Shown one piece after another: positions 23,057-32,852 of a stretch of DNA of 64,000 bases. Under the pieces are notes generated by a model. That model was not told where the DNA came from, did not search any database, and saw only the letters and a list, made by a program, of their open reading frames with translations. Within the stretch, counting starts at the first letter, position 1. Each line of letters opens with the position of its first letter. A program made the position numbers and the translations under genes. Source of the stretch: a bacterium (lineage in GTDB: Bacteria; Sysuimicrobiota; Sysuimicrobiia; Sysuimicrobiales; Segetimicrobiaceae); assembly GCA_035308905.1 (NCBI GenBank), contig DATGFS010000004.1:1-64000 (forward strand), written 5' to 3'.

Positions 23057-24108
23057 TACGCTACAGCGTTCTCCGCCGCGCAAAACGCGGAATGCCGGAA
23101 GGAGGCGACGTGCCTCGTCTATCCGCCTCCGGCGGCCCGGACAAGACCGTCGCCTTCCTCGCTAATTTCGCCAGGAAGTTCACCGCGATCCTCAGCCTCG
23201 AGGCCTTGCTCCAATACGCGCTCCGGGCCCTGCGTGACGACGTCGGATTCGAGGCCTGCTCCGTCGCCCTGATCGACGACAACGGTGAGGGCGCGTTTGT
23301 CATTCGGGCCGCCTCGGGGCTGTGCGCACGCAGCCGCGGGCTCGCGATCCCTCGCGGGAAGGGTGTTCACGGCGCGGTGGCCCGCGCCCGCCAACCTCTG
23401 CTCGTGTCCGACATGGCCGCCGATGCGCGGGTGTACTGGCGGGACATGGGGGCGGGTTCCGGCATCTATGCGCCGCTCATGGCCCGCGGCCGTGTGACCG
23501 GCATCCTGAGCGCGGTGCGCCGCCAACCGGCGGCCTTCGATGAAACGGACCTGGACGTGCTCGTCGCCGTGGCGGGCTATCTGGCGGCGGCGCTGGAAGC
23601 GGCCCAGCTTCACGAGCGGCTTCGGGAGCAGGCGACGACGGACGGTCTGACGGGGCTCGCGAACCACCGGGCCCTCCGTCGGGCCCTGGAACGGGAACTG
23701 GCACGGTCTCGCCGGTCCGGGCAGCCGGTATCGGTCGTGTTCGTCGAAATCGACGGGTTCAAGAAAATCAACGACGAATTCGGGCATCTCCACGGCGATC
23801 AGATACTGCGGGCGGTCGCCACGGTGCTGCGGGGTTCATGCCGGGAGACGGACTTGGCCGGCCGCTTCGGCGGAGACGAGTTCGTGCTCTTGCTTTCACA
23901 AACCGAAGCGGAGCACGCGGTGCGGGTCGCGGAGCGGGTGCGGCGGCGTCTGGCCGAAATCGAGATTCAGCGTCCACGCGTGACGGCGAGTTTCGGCATC
24001 GCGACGTGTCTCAACCACGGAGTCTCCGCCGACGCCCTGTTGGAGGCTGCCGATCGCGCCATGTACCAGGCCAAGCGGGCCGGGGGCGACCGCGTACGCG
24101 TCACGTGA
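23053..24108 (+). CDS. GAF-GGDEF diguanylate cyclase
   Basis: 351 residues. A GAF sensor domain (about 40-185) is followed by a GGDEF domain with intact active site GGDEF (273-277) and an inhibitory I-site RETD (264-267) five residues before it. It makes c-di-GMP from two GTP and should be product-inhibited. Soluble. GTG start overlaps the stop of the HD-GYP gene, which points to a balanced pair under a single c-di-GMP riboswitch. Confidence 0.93.
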   Translation: MIRYSVLRRAKRGMPEGGDVPRLSASGGPDKTVAFLANFARKFTAILSLEALLQYALRALRDDVGFEACSVALIDDNGEGAFVIRAASGLCARSRGLAIPRGKGVHGAVARARQPLLVSDMAADARVYWRDMGAGSGIYAPLMARGRVTGILSAVRRQPAAFDETDLDVLVAVAGYLAAALEAAQLHERLREQATTDGLTGLANHRALRRALERELARSRRSGQPVSVVFVEIDGFKKINDEFGHLHGDQILRAVATVLRGSCRETDLAGRFGGDEFVLLLSQTEAEHAVRVAERVRRRLAEIEIQRPRVTASFGIATCLNHGVSADALLEAADRAMYQAKRAGGDRVRVT

Positions 24109-24150
24109 GACGGACACGATGTGGAACCGCGGCGCGTCCGGTTGTTCAGG

Positions 24151-24219
24151 CTAGCGCAGAATCAGGTGCCCCGTCACCGCGAGAATAAGGCCGGCCATCA
24201 GCAGAAAGACAAGGAACAT
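24151..24219 (-). CDS. 22-residue single-pass membrane peptide
   Basis: ATG at 24219 with a perfect AAGGAGGG (24227-24234) seven bases upstream. The product is MFLVFLLMAGLILAVTGHLILR, a single hydrophobic helix. The strength of the ribosome-binding site supports a real gene, although it is far below normal annotation length. It resembles in style small membrane subunits such as KdpF but no partner complex is nearby. Function unknown. It lies in the gap between the GGDEF and DUF2066 genes. Confidence 0.6.
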   Translation of the reverse strand: MFLVFLLMAGLILAVTGHLILR

Positions 24220-24324
24220 CGCGTCACCCTCCTTGATTGGATAGTCTCCTGATTTTTCGAAGCTACCGCCCGGAATTCCTCGAACAAAGACGGCCGCCGT
24301 CCGCCGGTTCGCGCGGCCTGACGG

Positions 24325-25122
24325 CTAGTCCGGCCTGCCGTGGCCGGAGGCGACGCGGAGCACGCCCCGGCAGATATCGCGAAACGCCTCGTCGAAGCTG
24401 ACGCCCTTGATGCCCCATGCGTAGCCGGCGCCCCGCCGGCGCCACCGCCAGGTCCCGACCCAGCCCGGGAGCGACTCGTTGAACTCGAGCGTGCCTGTGA
24501 CCAGCGCTTCGTCCGCGGCCCCCGTCGTCTGAGGGGCCGGGAAGCGGCCGGGGCGGAGGCCCCACGCCGAGAACTGGGCTTGGGTCGGGAAGCGCACGCG
24601 CAGATCGAAGTCGCGGGCCATGTCGGCGAACGAGGCGCGCTGCGCGGCCCCGTCCGGACCGTCGGCGCTCAGCAGGTAGGACGCGGTGCCGATGCGCACC
24701 GCGAGCACCGGGACCACCACCGGGCGCGGTCCGCGCCAGGGCTGCTGCCCGAGATCCGCGACCATGTGGTCGACCCGCGCGGGGATGAACTTGACCGTGA
24801 GGTTGTAGGGACGATCGCGGGTGCCCTGCTCGTCGTGTACCGGTCTCCCGGCCATCCGATCCACGTAGGAATACGAGGCGACCAGCGCGTCCGCGCGCGC
24901 GGCCAACGCCGAGACGCGCGGGTCGTCATGCAGCCGGGGCTCGCCCGTGACGTTCACGAGCACCTTGCGCAGCGCCTGCGCGAAGCCGATCGGCCGGCTG
25001 CGCGCGTCGGTGCCCGTGACGATGACCGTCGCCTGATAGAGATCGTCCGCCGGCTGTGCGCCGCCGGGTGATCCGGTCGCGGCGGCGGCCGCGATTAGGA
25101 CCGCGATCAGGGTCGCTCTCAT
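24325..25122 (-). CDS. DUF2066 family exported protein
   Basis: 265 residues from ATG 25122, chosen because a signal peptide starts there (ATLIAVLIAAAAATG); an ATG at 25167 would add 15 polar residues. DUF2066 features: FAQALRKVLVNVTGEPRL (about 47-64), and VDRMAGRP then YNLTVKFIPARVDHMVADLG (about 105-125). The family is widespread in proteobacteria with unknown function. Just upstream is the NIPSNAP gene on the same strand. No operon partner suggests a role. Confidence 0.78.
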   Translation of the reverse strand: MRATLIAVLIAAAAATGSPGGAQPADDLYQATVIVTGTDARSRPIGFAQALRKVLVNVTGEPRLHDDPRVSALAARADALVASYSYVDRMAGRPVHDEQGTRDRPYNLTVKFIPARVDHMVADLGQQPWRGPRPVVVPVLAVRIGTASYLLSADGPDGAAQRASFADMARDFDLRVRFPTQAQFSAWGLRPGRFPAPQTTGAADEALVTGTLEFNESLPGWVGTWRWRRRGAGYAWGIKGVSFDEAFRDICRGVLRVASGHGRPD

Positions 25123-25184
25123 CGCCTCGAGATGCCTCTGACCACCGTTTTTTTTGCCTCTAACCACCGTTTCGTAATCGGAGG

Positions 25185-25502
25185 TTACGGGACCTTTAGG
25201 GAGACGAGCCGCAGGAACGTCCGCTCCTCGGCGGCGATAAACCGCTGCTCTTCGGCGAAGCGGAAATTCGCGGCGGCATCCGGATCCGTCCGCAGCCGCG
25301 CGCGATAGGCTTCGTACGCCGCGAGGCTCTCAAAGGAGATCAGGCCGTACGCGACGTCGTTTGTGCCTTCGTGCGGCAGCCAGTACCCGACGACCTCGCC
25401 GCCGCACGTGGGGATGATCGTCAGCCAGCGACGTGCATACGTCTCGAACGCCTCCCGCTTGAACGGATCGAGCCGGTACCGGATGAACACCGTGATCGTC
25501 AT
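25185..25502 (-). CDS. NIPSNAP family protein
   Basis: 105 residues with the ferredoxin-like alpha-beta NIPSNAP fold: [18 protein letters not shown] at the N-terminus, [21 protein letters not shown] in the middle and [10 protein letters not shown] at the end. Members form dimeric alpha-beta barrels of uncertain biochemical function. It lies 60 bases upstream of the DUF2066 gene on the same strand. Confidence 0.82.
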   Translation of the reverse strand: MTITVFIRYRLDPFKREAFETYARRWLTIIPTCGGEVVGYWLPHEGTNDVAYGLISFESLAAYEAYRARLRTDPDAAANFRFAEEQRFIAAEERTFLRLVSLKVP

Positions 25503-25570
25503 ATTGCGCCTCCCGTGAGGGGGTGTCGAGGCGAATTCTACAGGCGAGACGTTACGTGGTATCGTGAAAT

Positions 25571-26263
25571 GTGATGGCCGACGACTCCGAGCGTCTCGAG
25601 TTTCCCGCCGCCGGCGGGGCGGTGTCCGCGTTGTGGACGCCCGCGGCGCGGGCGATCGCCGTGGCGGCCATCGCGCACGGGGCGGGAGCCGGTATGACCC
25701 ATCCGTTTATGATGGGCGCCGCGGCCGGCCTTGCCGGCGGCGGCGTCTCCGTCCTGCGATTCAACTTTCTCTACATGGAGGCTCGCCGGCGCGTGCCGGA
25801 CCGGACGCCTGTATTGCTCGACGCGTGGCGCGCGGCGACCCGGGAACTCGCGCGCCGCGGCGCCGGGCTTCCGATAGTCATGGGCGGGAAGTCCATGGGC
25901 GGCCGCATGGCGTCCATGCTGGCCGCGGAGGAGGGTACGGAGTTCCCGGGGGCGGCGCTGGTGTTCTTCGGATACCCGCTGCACCCGGCGGGGGCGACCG
26001 ACCGGCTTCGGGATGCGCACCTCGCGGAGATCCGAGTGCCGATGCTGTTCATCCAGGGTACGCGGGACGCGCTCGCGCACGCCGACCTGATCGAGGGTGT
26101 GGTCCGGCGCCTCGAACCGCTGGCCCGGCTGCATGTGGTGCCGGACGGGGACCACTCGTTTCACGTGCGGGGGACAAAGCGTCCGGACCGCGACATCGGA
26201 TACGACCTGGGTCGGCTCGCCGCGAGCTACGTCGGTGAGATCGCCCGGAGCCGGCGGGTATGA
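25571..26263 (+). CDS. Alpha/beta hydrolase (TEX30/KANL3-like)
   Basis: 230 residues. AHGAGAGM (about 35-42) provides the oxyanion region, GKSMGGRMA (about 105-113) holds the nucleophile Ser, GTRD near 162 the acid, and GDHSFH (about 200) the His of the triad. This arrangement fits the alpha/beta-hydrolase family 11-like proteins rather than carboxylesterases with GxSxG; here the elbow is G-K-S-M-G. Substrate unknown. The DNA ligase gene starts seven bases after its stop, so they are probably cotranscribed. Confidence 0.82.
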   Translation: MMADDSERLEFPAAGGAVSALWTPAARAIAVAAIAHGAGAGMTHPFMMGAAAGLAGGGVSVLRFNFLYMEARRRVPDRTPVLLDAWRAATRELARRGAGLPIVMGGKSMGGRMASMLAAEEGTEFPGAALVFFGYPLHPAGATDRLRDAHLAEIRVPMLFIQGTRDALAHADLIEGVVRRLEPLARLHVVPDGDHSFHVRGTKRPDRDIGYDLGRLAASYVGEIARSRRV

Positions 26264-26270
26264 TCGGGCT

Positions 26271-27374
26271 GTGAGCGCCTCCCCGGCCGCGTCATTCCCG
26301 ATCGCGCCGCCGATCGATCCGATGCTGGCCGCGCCGGCCGAGGCGCTGCCGTCCGGCGACGGCTGGCTGTACGAGCCGAAGTGGGACGGCTTCCGCGCGT
26401 TGGTTTTTCGCAGCGCCACCGACGTCTTCATCCAGAGCCGCGACCTGCGGCGGCTCGACCGGTATTTCCCTGAACTGCACGACGCGCTGCTCGCGCAGCT
26501 GCCTGCCGGATGCGTGCTCGACGGCGAGATCGTGATCGTGACGGAGCAGGGGCTCGACTTCGCGGCGCTGCAGCTCCGGCTCCACCCGGCGGCTTCGCGC
26601 GCGGCGATGCTGGCGAAAGCGACGCCGGCCGCCTTTGTGGCATTTGACGCGCTCGCGGCGGCCGGCCGGGACATTCGAACCCTCCCGCAGGTCGAGCGCC
26701 GCGCGGCGTTGGAGCGTCTGCTGGGCGGCGCGACGCGGCCGATCTATCTGACGCCCATCACGCGGGATCGTGAAACCGCGCTCATCTGGCTTCGCGAGTT
26801 CGAGGGGGCGGGCCTCGACGGCGTCATCGCGAAGCCGGCCGCGGGAACGTACCAGCCGGGCAAACGGGCGATGATCAAGGTCAAGCACGTGCGGACCGCC
26901 GACTGCGTCGTCGCGGGGTTCCGCTGGCACAAGAGCGGCCGGGACGCGGTCGGATCGTTCCTGCTCGGCCTCTACGACGACCGGGGGACGCTGCACCACG
27001 TGGGCGTGGCGTCGGCGTTCCCGATGGCGGTGCGCCGGCAGCTGGCCCAAGAGCTCACGCCGCTGCGGCGGGACGCGCTCGCCGACCATCCGTGGCGCGA
27101 GTGGGCGAGTGCCGATGCCGCCGGGCTCGTCCGCATGCCGGGCGGTCAGAGCCGCTGGAGCGCCGGCAAAGACCTGTCCTGGGAGCCGCTGCGGATCGAG
27201 CGCGTGTGCGAGGTGAAGTACGATCACCTGCAGGGCCGCCGGTTTCGCCACGCGGCGCTGTTCCTGCGGTGGCGGCCGGACAGACGGCCGGCCGACTGCC
27301 GGTACGATCAGCTGGAGACCACGACGCCGTTCGAGCTGGCGCGGGTGTTCGGAGAGAGCCGCCGTCAGGCGTGA
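26271..27374 (+). CDS. ATP-dependent DNA ligase (LigC type)
   Basis: 367 residues from GTG 26271. The adenylation motif EPKWDGFR puts the catalytic Lys at residue 37, LDGEIVIV and the later EGAGLDGVIAKP supply motifs III-IV, and the C-terminal OB domain has VKYDHLQGRRFRH. Length and domain content match LigC (adenylation plus OB only). It seals nicks in repair, possibly with the primase-polymerase encoded convergently at 27365-28669. The two coding regions overlap by 10 bases at their 3' ends. No Ku gene is in the window. Confidence 0.9.
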   Translation: MSASPAASFPIAPPIDPMLAAPAEALPSGDGWLYEPKWDGFRALVFRSATDVFIQSRDLRRLDRYFPELHDALLAQLPAGCVLDGEIVIVTEQGLDFAALQLRLHPAASRAAMLAKATPAAFVAFDALAAAGRDIRTLPQVERRAALERLLGGATRPIYLTPITRDRETALIWLREFEGAGLDGVIAKPAAGTYQPGKRAMIKVKHVRTADCVVAGFRWHKSGRDAVGSFLLGLYDDRGTLHHVGVASAFPMAVRRQLAQELTPLRRDALADHPWREWASADAAGLVRMPGGQSRWSAGKDLSWEPLRIERVCEVKYDHLQGRRFRHAALFLRWRPDRRPADCRYDQLETTTPFELARVFGESRRQA

Positions 27375-28669
27375 CGCCGCGCCGGCCGGGCCGGCACCTC
27401 GTTCGGATCGGGGACGTCCGGCTCGGGGCGCAGTTCCACCGGTACGCGGCGCAGGTTGACTCGAATGCGCGTCCACGTGCTGGACCGGCCGCGCATCGCG
27501 TCGACCAGGATGTCGTCCGCGCCGAGGTAGCCGGCGGCACCGGCATGGCGCGCCCGCCAACGCTCCAGGCCCGCGAGCGCGTCCTCTTTGCGCTGCGCTC
27601 TCGCGATTTCGATCAGAGGGTACACGGGGGTGCGCGTCGCCGACGTCACAGCTGACGGCGGCGATGTCCGCCGGCGGGACGGCTGCGCCCGCGGCGGCTC
27701 CCCGGCCTGTTTGCGGTAGTGCGGCGGCCACGGCGCATCCCCGAGGCCTTCGCGCGCGTGCCGCACGGAGAGCTCGAGCAGCTCGACGAGCGAGCAGGGC
27801 GAGGCATCGATCGCGGCGTGCCGGTCGCCCACCTCCCCGAAGCGCCGCGGCATCGTCGCGAGCGTGAAGTCGCGGGGATCGCAGTCCCCGACCTCGTCCC
27901 AGGACAGCGGCGCCGAGACCCGCGCGTCCTCGGTCGGCCGCACAGAGTACGCCGCGGCCACCGTGCGGTCCTTGGCGTTCTGGTTGTAGTCGACGAAGAC
28001 GCCGTGCCGTTCTTCCTTCCACCACTTGCTCGTCGCGAGCGCCGGCGCGCGGCGCTCCACCTCGCGGGCGAGGGCCAGGGCCGCCCGTCGGACTTCGTCG
28101 AACGTCCAGCGCGGCTCGAGCCGGACGAGCACGTGCATGCCGCGCCCGCCCGACGTCTTCGGCCAGCCGGTCATCGCGAAGTCATGGAGCGCGGCGCGGA
28201 CGACCTGCGCCGTCTCGCGGACCTGCGCCCACTCGACGCCCGGGCCGGGGTCGAGATCGATGCGGAGCTCGTCGGGATGGTCGAGGTCCTCCGCGCGCAC
28301 CGGATGCGGATGCAGCTCGAGGCAGGCGAGGTTCGCCATCCAGACGAGGGCCGCCGCGTCGCGCGGCACCACTTCGTCGGCGCTGCGACCCGAGGGGAAG
28401 CGAAGGGAGACCACCTCGATCCACTCCGGCCGGGTCCGCGGGGCGCGCTTCTGGAAGAAGAAATCGCCGCCGATGCCGTTCGGATACCGCACCAGCATGT
28501 TCGGGCGGCCGCCCGCGCCGCGGAGCGCGCCGTCGGATACGGCGAGGTAATAGCGGACGAGATCCAACTTGGTATAGCCTTGGCGGGGAAACAAGATCTT
28601 GCGCGGGTTGGACACCGCCACGCCGCGGCGGCCGGCGACGATCGTCTCTCGCTCGACGGGGGCGCCCAT
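27365..28669 (-). CDS. LigD-type primase-polymerase (Pol domain)
   Basis: 434 residues of the archaeo-eukaryotic primase fold used in bacterial end joining: LDLVRYYLAVSDGAL and VRYPNG in the N-terminal part, the metal-binding LRIDLDPGPG (about 135-144), and SGGRGMHVLVRLEPRW then DYNQNAKDRTVAAAYS (about 230-246) with the second catalytic acid. The C-terminal 100 residues are a linker and basic tail without ligase or nuclease domains. It fills or extends DNA ends. Convergent with the ligC-like gene, a typical split NHEJ/base-excision repair set. Confidence 0.9.
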   Translation of the reverse strand: MGAPVERETIVAGRRGVAVSNPRKILFPRQGYTKLDLVRYYLAVSDGALRGAGGRPNMLVRYPNGIGGDFFFQKRAPRTRPEWIEVVSLRFPSGRSADEVVPRDAAALVWMANLACLELHPHPVRAEDLDHPDELRIDLDPGPGVEWAQVRETAQVVRAALHDFAMTGWPKTSGGRGMHVLVRLEPRWTFDEVRRAALALAREVERRAPALATSKWWKEERHGVFVDYNQNAKDRTVAAAYSVRPTEDARVSAPLSWDEVGDCDPRDFTLATMPRRFGEVGDRHAAIDASPCSLVELLELSVRHAREGLGDAPWPPHYRKQAGEPPRAQPSRRRTSPPSAVTSATRTPVYPLIEIARAQRKEDALAGLERWRARHAGAAGYLGADDILVDAMRGRSSTWTRIRVNLRRVPVELRPEPDVPDPNEVPARPARRHA

Positions 28670-28740
28670 AGCCCGCTATCACCTTACCACGGCGATTCGC
28701 GCGGGTAACCTGACGGGGCGCGTCCCGGCCGGGACCGGGG

Positions 28741-30573
28741 CTACGCCTGGCGGGGAGCCGCGGCGGAGACTTCGTCCCTCTTGGGCCGCCGGTTTGCCTG
28801 CAGCACTTTCTTTCGCAGGCGCAGCGCCGCGGGCGTGATCTCGACGTATTCGTCGTCCGCGATGAACTCGAGCGCCTGTTCCAGGTTGAGCGCCCGGGGC
28901 GGCACGAGGCGGACTGCGATGTCGGATGTGGACGACCGGATGTTGGTCATCTTCTTTTCCCGCACCGCGTTGACGTCGAGGTCGTTGTCGCGCGCGTGCT
29001 CGCCGATGATCATGCCCTCGTAGACGGCCGTGCCCGGTCCGACAAACAGCTCGCCGCGCTCCTGCAGATTGTAGAGCGCGTACGCGGTGGTGACCCCGGG
29101 CCGGTCGGCGACCAATGCGCCGGTCGGACGGCGGGGGATATCGCCCGTCCACTCGATGTAGCCGTCGAAGAGCGAGTTCATGACGATCGTGCCCCGGGTC
29201 TCCGTCAGCAGTTCGTTGCGGAGCCCGATCAGGCCGCGGCTCGGCAGCCGGAATTCCAGCCGCACCCGTCCGGAGCCGTGATTGCGCATGTTGACCATCA
29301 CCGCCTTGCGCGGGCCCAGCTTCTCCACGACCACACCGACAAACTGCTCCGGCACGTCGAGGAAGAGGCGCTCCACCGGCTCCATCAGCCGGCCGCCGCT
29401 CAGCTTCGTCACGATCTCGGGCCGGCCGGCCATGAGCTCGTAACCCTCGCGGCGCATCGTCTCGATCAGAATCGCGAGCTGCAGCTCGCCCCGGCCCATC
29501 ACCGCGAACGTGTCGGGCGTCCCGCCGTCGGCGACCCGCATCGCAACGTTCGTGAGCAACTCCTTCTCCAGACGCTCGCGCAGGTTGCGCGACGTCACGT
29601 ACGCGCCCTCGCGCCCCGCGAACGGAGACGTGTTAACGCAGAACTGAATGGCGATGGTGGGCTCGTCGATGGCGACCCGCGGCAGGGGGGCGGGCGCGTC
29701 GGGGTCGGTGATGGTGTCGCCGATCGCGATGCCCGCGACCCCCGCGACGGCGATGATGTCGCCGAGATCGGTGGCCTCGATGTCGGTGCGGTGCAGCCCA
29801 CTGAACGAAAACAGCCTGGTGATGCGGGTCCGCGACACGGTGCCGTCCACTTTCGCGATGCCGGCGTCCGCGCCGGTCCGCAGTGTGCCGTTGAACACGC
29901 GGGCGATCGCGATCCGGCCGAGGTAATCGCTGTAGTCGAGGTTGGCGACGAGAATCTGCAGCGGGCCGTCGGCGTCGCCCCCGGGCGCGGGCACCGTCGA
30001 CACGATCGTGTCGAAGAGCGGGCGCAGGTCCTCGCCCGGCTCCGCGGCGACCGGCGACGCGGTCCCGGCTCTGGCGTTGGCGTACAGGACCGGAAAGTCG
30101 AGCTGGGCTTCGCTGGCGTCCAGATCGATGAACAGGTCGTAGATCTCGTTCAGCACCTGCGGCGGGCGGGCGTCGGGCCGGTCCATTTTATTGATGACGA
30201 CGATCGGCGGCAACCCGGCCTCGAGAGCCTTGCTGAGCACGTATCGCGTCTGCGGCAGGGGCCCTTCGCTCGCATCGACGAGCAGCATGACGCCGTCGAC
30301 CATTTTGAGCGCGCGCTCGACCTCGCCGCCGAAATCGCTGTGACCCGGCGTGTCCACGATGTTGATCTTGACGCCGTGGTAGAAGACCGCCGTGTTCTTG
30401 GCGAGGATGGTGATGCCGCGCTCGCGTTCGAGCTCGTTGGAGTCGAGGACGCGGTCGACCACCGCCTCGTTGGCGCGAAACGTGCCGCTCTGGCGCAACA
30501 TCGCATCGACCAGCGTCGTTTTGCCGTGGTCGACGTGCGCAATGATCGCGATATTCCGGATGGCCTGTGTCAC
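28741..30573 (-). CDS. typA: Translational GTPase TypA/BipA
   Basis: 610 residues, the usual length. GTP-binding motifs: G1 HVDHGKTT (13-20), RGITI (52-56), DTPG (74-77), NKMD (about 129-132). The later EF-G-like domains and the TypA-specific C-terminus contain [16 protein letters not shown]. It is a ribosome-bound GTPase involved in assembly and stress adaptation. GTG 30573 with GGAG six bases upstream is preferred over ATG 30615, since [18 protein letters not shown] matches the family start. Confidence 0.95.
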   Translation of the reverse strand: MTQAIRNIAIIAHVDHGKTTLVDAMLRQSGTFRANEAVVDRVLDSNELERERGITILAKNTAVFYHGVKINIVDTPGHSDFGGEVERALKMVDGVMLLVDASEGPLPQTRYVLSKALEAGLPPIVVINKMDRPDARPPQVLNEIYDLFIDLDASEAQLDFPVLYANARAGTASPVAAEPGEDLRPLFDTIVSTVPAPGGDADGPLQILVANLDYSDYLGRIAIARVFNGTLRTGADAGIAKVDGTVSRTRITRLFSFSGLHRTDIEATDLGDIIAVAGVAGIAIGDTITDPDAPAPLPRVAIDEPTIAIQFCVNTSPFAGREGAYVTSRNLRERLEKELLTNVAMRVADGGTPDTFAVMGRGELQLAILIETMRREGYELMAGRPEIVTKLSGGRLMEPVERLFLDVPEQFVGVVVEKLGPRKAVMVNMRNHGSGRVRLEFRLPSRGLIGLRNELLTETRGTIVMNSLFDGYIEWTGDIPRRPTGALVADRPGVTTAYALYNLQERGELFVGPGTAVYEGMIIGEHARDNDLDVNAVREKKMTNIRSSTSDIAVRLVPPRALNLEQALEFIADDEYVEITPAALRLRKKVLQANRRPKRDEVSAAAPRQA

Positions 30574-30739
30574 CGTGCGCTCCAATCTGCTCTCAATTAC
30601 CTGAGTATAAGCCATCGCACCCGCCGGACGCGGTGTCGGACGTCCGTTCGCCCCGGGCGGAAACGAATTGCGCACGAATTGTGAAAATTGGCCGAATCCG
30701 GGGGAAAAGTAATGCGTTCGGGGGGCAACGGGGAGAACT

Positions 30740-31504
30740 GTGGCTCGCTTCTTCTTCGGCAACGCGGTCTGGGGGTGTCTGCGTCTGCGTGACATTCCGG
30801 ACCGAGGCCCATGGCATCCGGCCCGGATCGCGTATTGGGACGAAACCTACCTCGACGGTATCTCGCGCCTCGCGCTGATCGGCCAAAAGGTGCGTTCGGC
30901 GGCGGAGCTGGACGACGCCCTCAGCGCGTCCCGTCGCGCGCCGGGCATCCGGATGCTGTGGATTCACGAGGACCTGCTCGATGAGGTCCAACGCCGATGG
31001 GGAGACGCGCAACAGGCGGTGGCCGTGCCGCGGGGGGCGCACGCGCCTGCCGTGACGGCGGCGGCCGCTGCCGCATCGGCCGCCGCGGCGGCCCTCCTCG
31101 TCGTTGGTCTCCTGAGTATGGGGCGGACTCCACAGACTCCTACACCTCTGCCGCTGCCGAACCGGCAGACGGCGCGGGTGATCGCGGCGGTGCCGGGCGT
31201 CACCGCCCGGAGGATCGTCGGGCGCGCCGTCGCGTCGTACGCGTCGGCGATCGCAGCGCTCCGGCCGGCCCATCGCCCGCGGTCCGGCGCGGTCTACGCG
31301 GTCAGCGTCGGGACGTTCGCGAGCTCCATGACCGCCGAACGGATGAAGCATCTGGTCATGAGCAAAGGGTACATCGTGGTCGTTGTGCCTCACGGCGCGG
31401 TCTCCCAGGTGATGACCCCGCCATATCGGACACGCGCACAGGCCGAATGCGTCATGCGCGGACTCGAGGGGACCGGTCTGCCGGCGCATCTCGCGGCGTT
31501 GTAA
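30740..31504 (+). CDS. SPOR-like membrane protein of unknown function
   Basis: 254 residues from GTG 30740. A short N-terminal domain (about 1-90; [18 protein letters not shown], then [11 protein letters not shown]) is followed by one alanine-rich membrane helix (about 98-125), a proline-rich spacer and a C-terminal SPOR-like fold ([17 protein letters not shown], then [16 protein letters not shown]). SPOR domains bind denuded peptidoglycan strands at division sites. The N-terminal domain is not recognised. Divergent from typA across about 165 bases. Confidence 0.6.
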   Translation: MARFFFGNAVWGCLRLRDIPDRGPWHPARIAYWDETYLDGISRLALIGQKVRSAAELDDALSASRRAPGIRMLWIHEDLLDEVQRRWGDAQQAVAVPRGAHAPAVTAAAAAASAAAAALLVVGLLSMGRTPQTPTPLPLPNRQTARVIAAVPGVTARRIVGRAVASYASAIAALRPAHRPRSGAVYAVSVGTFASSMTAERMKHLVMSKGYIVVVVPHGAVSQVMTPPYRTRAQAECVMRGLEGTGLPAHLAAL

Positions 31505-31551
31505 CGGCGCGATCCGGCGCGAAGGATTCGCGGCGCCGCTGTGTCCCCGCG

Positions 31552-32799
31552 CTAGTTTCCCGCGGCCTCCGGCACGGCGGCCGGGCGTTTCACGTCCGGG
31601 ACGAAGAGCACAGCCACGTTCGCCACGAGCACCGTCGCGGCGATCACGTAGAAGATCGACAAGAGGCCGTACCGGTCCCCGAGATAGCCGCCGATGAGAG
31701 GCATCGCCGTCGGCAGCAGCGCCTGCGTGGTGAAGAGAATGCCGACGGTCGTGCCCTCGTATTCTCTCGGCACAACGCCGAGCGCCCACCGGAAGATGGC
31801 CGGCCGCATCGAGTACGTGAAGAAGCCCAGGACCGCGAGGGCGGCGACAAAGGCGGCGCCCAGGTTGAGCGCGGCGAATCCGACCAGGACGACGCTCGTG
31901 CTGAACATGCCCACCGTCGCGACCCGCTTCGGCCCGATGCGGTCCGAAAGCGTGCCGGCGATCGGGGTGGCAATCATGCCCGACCCCTGCACCACGGCCA
32001 GGTAGATGCCGATCAGGGCCGGCGACAGATGCTGCGCGTTCAGGAGGTACAGCGGCAGAAACGTGCTGAGACCGATCTGCGTCATCGCGCGGACGCCCGA
32101 GATCATTGCCAGCGCGAGCAGCCGGCCGTTCCGGGCGAGCAGCGCGAGTCCGGCCAGGTAGTCTTTGACCGTCGGCCCGCGCTCCGCGCGGCCGCCGTAC
32201 CGGCGGTGCGCGTGGGCCATGACGCGCGTGATCAGCAGCGTGAGCAGCAGGCCGGCCGCCACGATGATCAGCATCACCTGCCGCCAGTTGAGCGCGGCGA
32301 GCAGAAACCCTGCTGCGAGCGGGGTCAACGTGTCGCCGAGGTTGGCGCCGAGCTCATGAAGGGCAAGCCCGTATCCCCGCCGGTCCGGGTACATCTCGGA
32401 CAGCGCGGTGATGGCCGCGGGATGCCAGAGGAAGCTGCCGAGGCCGACGACGCCGACCGCGAGGAGGATGACGGCGTAGCTCGACGTGAGCCCGACGACC
32501 AGGTACGGCAGGGAGGCCCACGCGAGGGACACGCTCATGAAGAGGCTTCGCCTGCCGAGCGTGTCGACCACCGCGCCGGCGGGCAGGTTCACCAGCGTGC
32601 TCATCAGCTGGCGCAGCGACACGATCAGGCCGACCTGCGCGTACGAGAGGCCGAGGTCTTTGGCGAGGAACGGCAGCAGGAGGTAGAACGCCGCGGAATA
32701 GGCGTGCGTCATGCCGTGGCCGGCGCCGATCGCCCACATCCCGGCATTGGACCGGTCGGGTTTCGGAAGGGACCACGCCGGTCTGCGGACGCGGTTCAC
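31552..32799 (-). CDS. MFS transporter
   Basis: 415 residues from GTG 32799, twelve predicted membrane helices. The loop 2-3 motif reads GAVVDTLGRRSLFM (about 77-90) and loop 8-9 has GTLSDRIGPKRV, both standard major-facilitator signatures. The style (LPFLAKDLGLSYAQVG, then LHELGANLGDTLTPL) is close to fosmidomycin-resistance-type exporters, but substrate cannot be assigned. It lies 50 bases downstream of the LuxR-type regulator gene on the same strand. Confidence 0.88.
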   Translation of the reverse strand: MNRVRRPAWSLPKPDRSNAGMWAIGAGHGMTHAYSAAFYLLLPFLAKDLGLSYAQVGLIVSLRQLMSTLVNLPAGAVVDTLGRRSLFMSVSLAWASLPYLVVGLTSSYAVILLAVGVVGLGSFLWHPAAITALSEMYPDRRGYGLALHELGANLGDTLTPLAAGFLLAALNWRQVMLIIVAAGLLLTLLITRVMAHAHRRYGGRAERGPTVKDYLAGLALLARNGRLLALAMISGVRAMTQIGLSTFLPLYLLNAQHLSPALIGIYLAVVQGSGMIATPIAGTLSDRIGPKRVATVGMFSTSVVLVGFAALNLGAAFVAALAVLGFFTYSMRPAIFRWALGVVPREYEGTTVGILFTTQALLPTAMPLIGGYLGDRYGLLSIFYVIAATVLVANVAVLFVPDVKRPAAVPEAAGN

Positions 32800-32852
32800 A
32801 GCAGAAAGTCTTTGGTGTCCTGCCGGGGAGGACCTCCGCGGGGCGAACGGTT

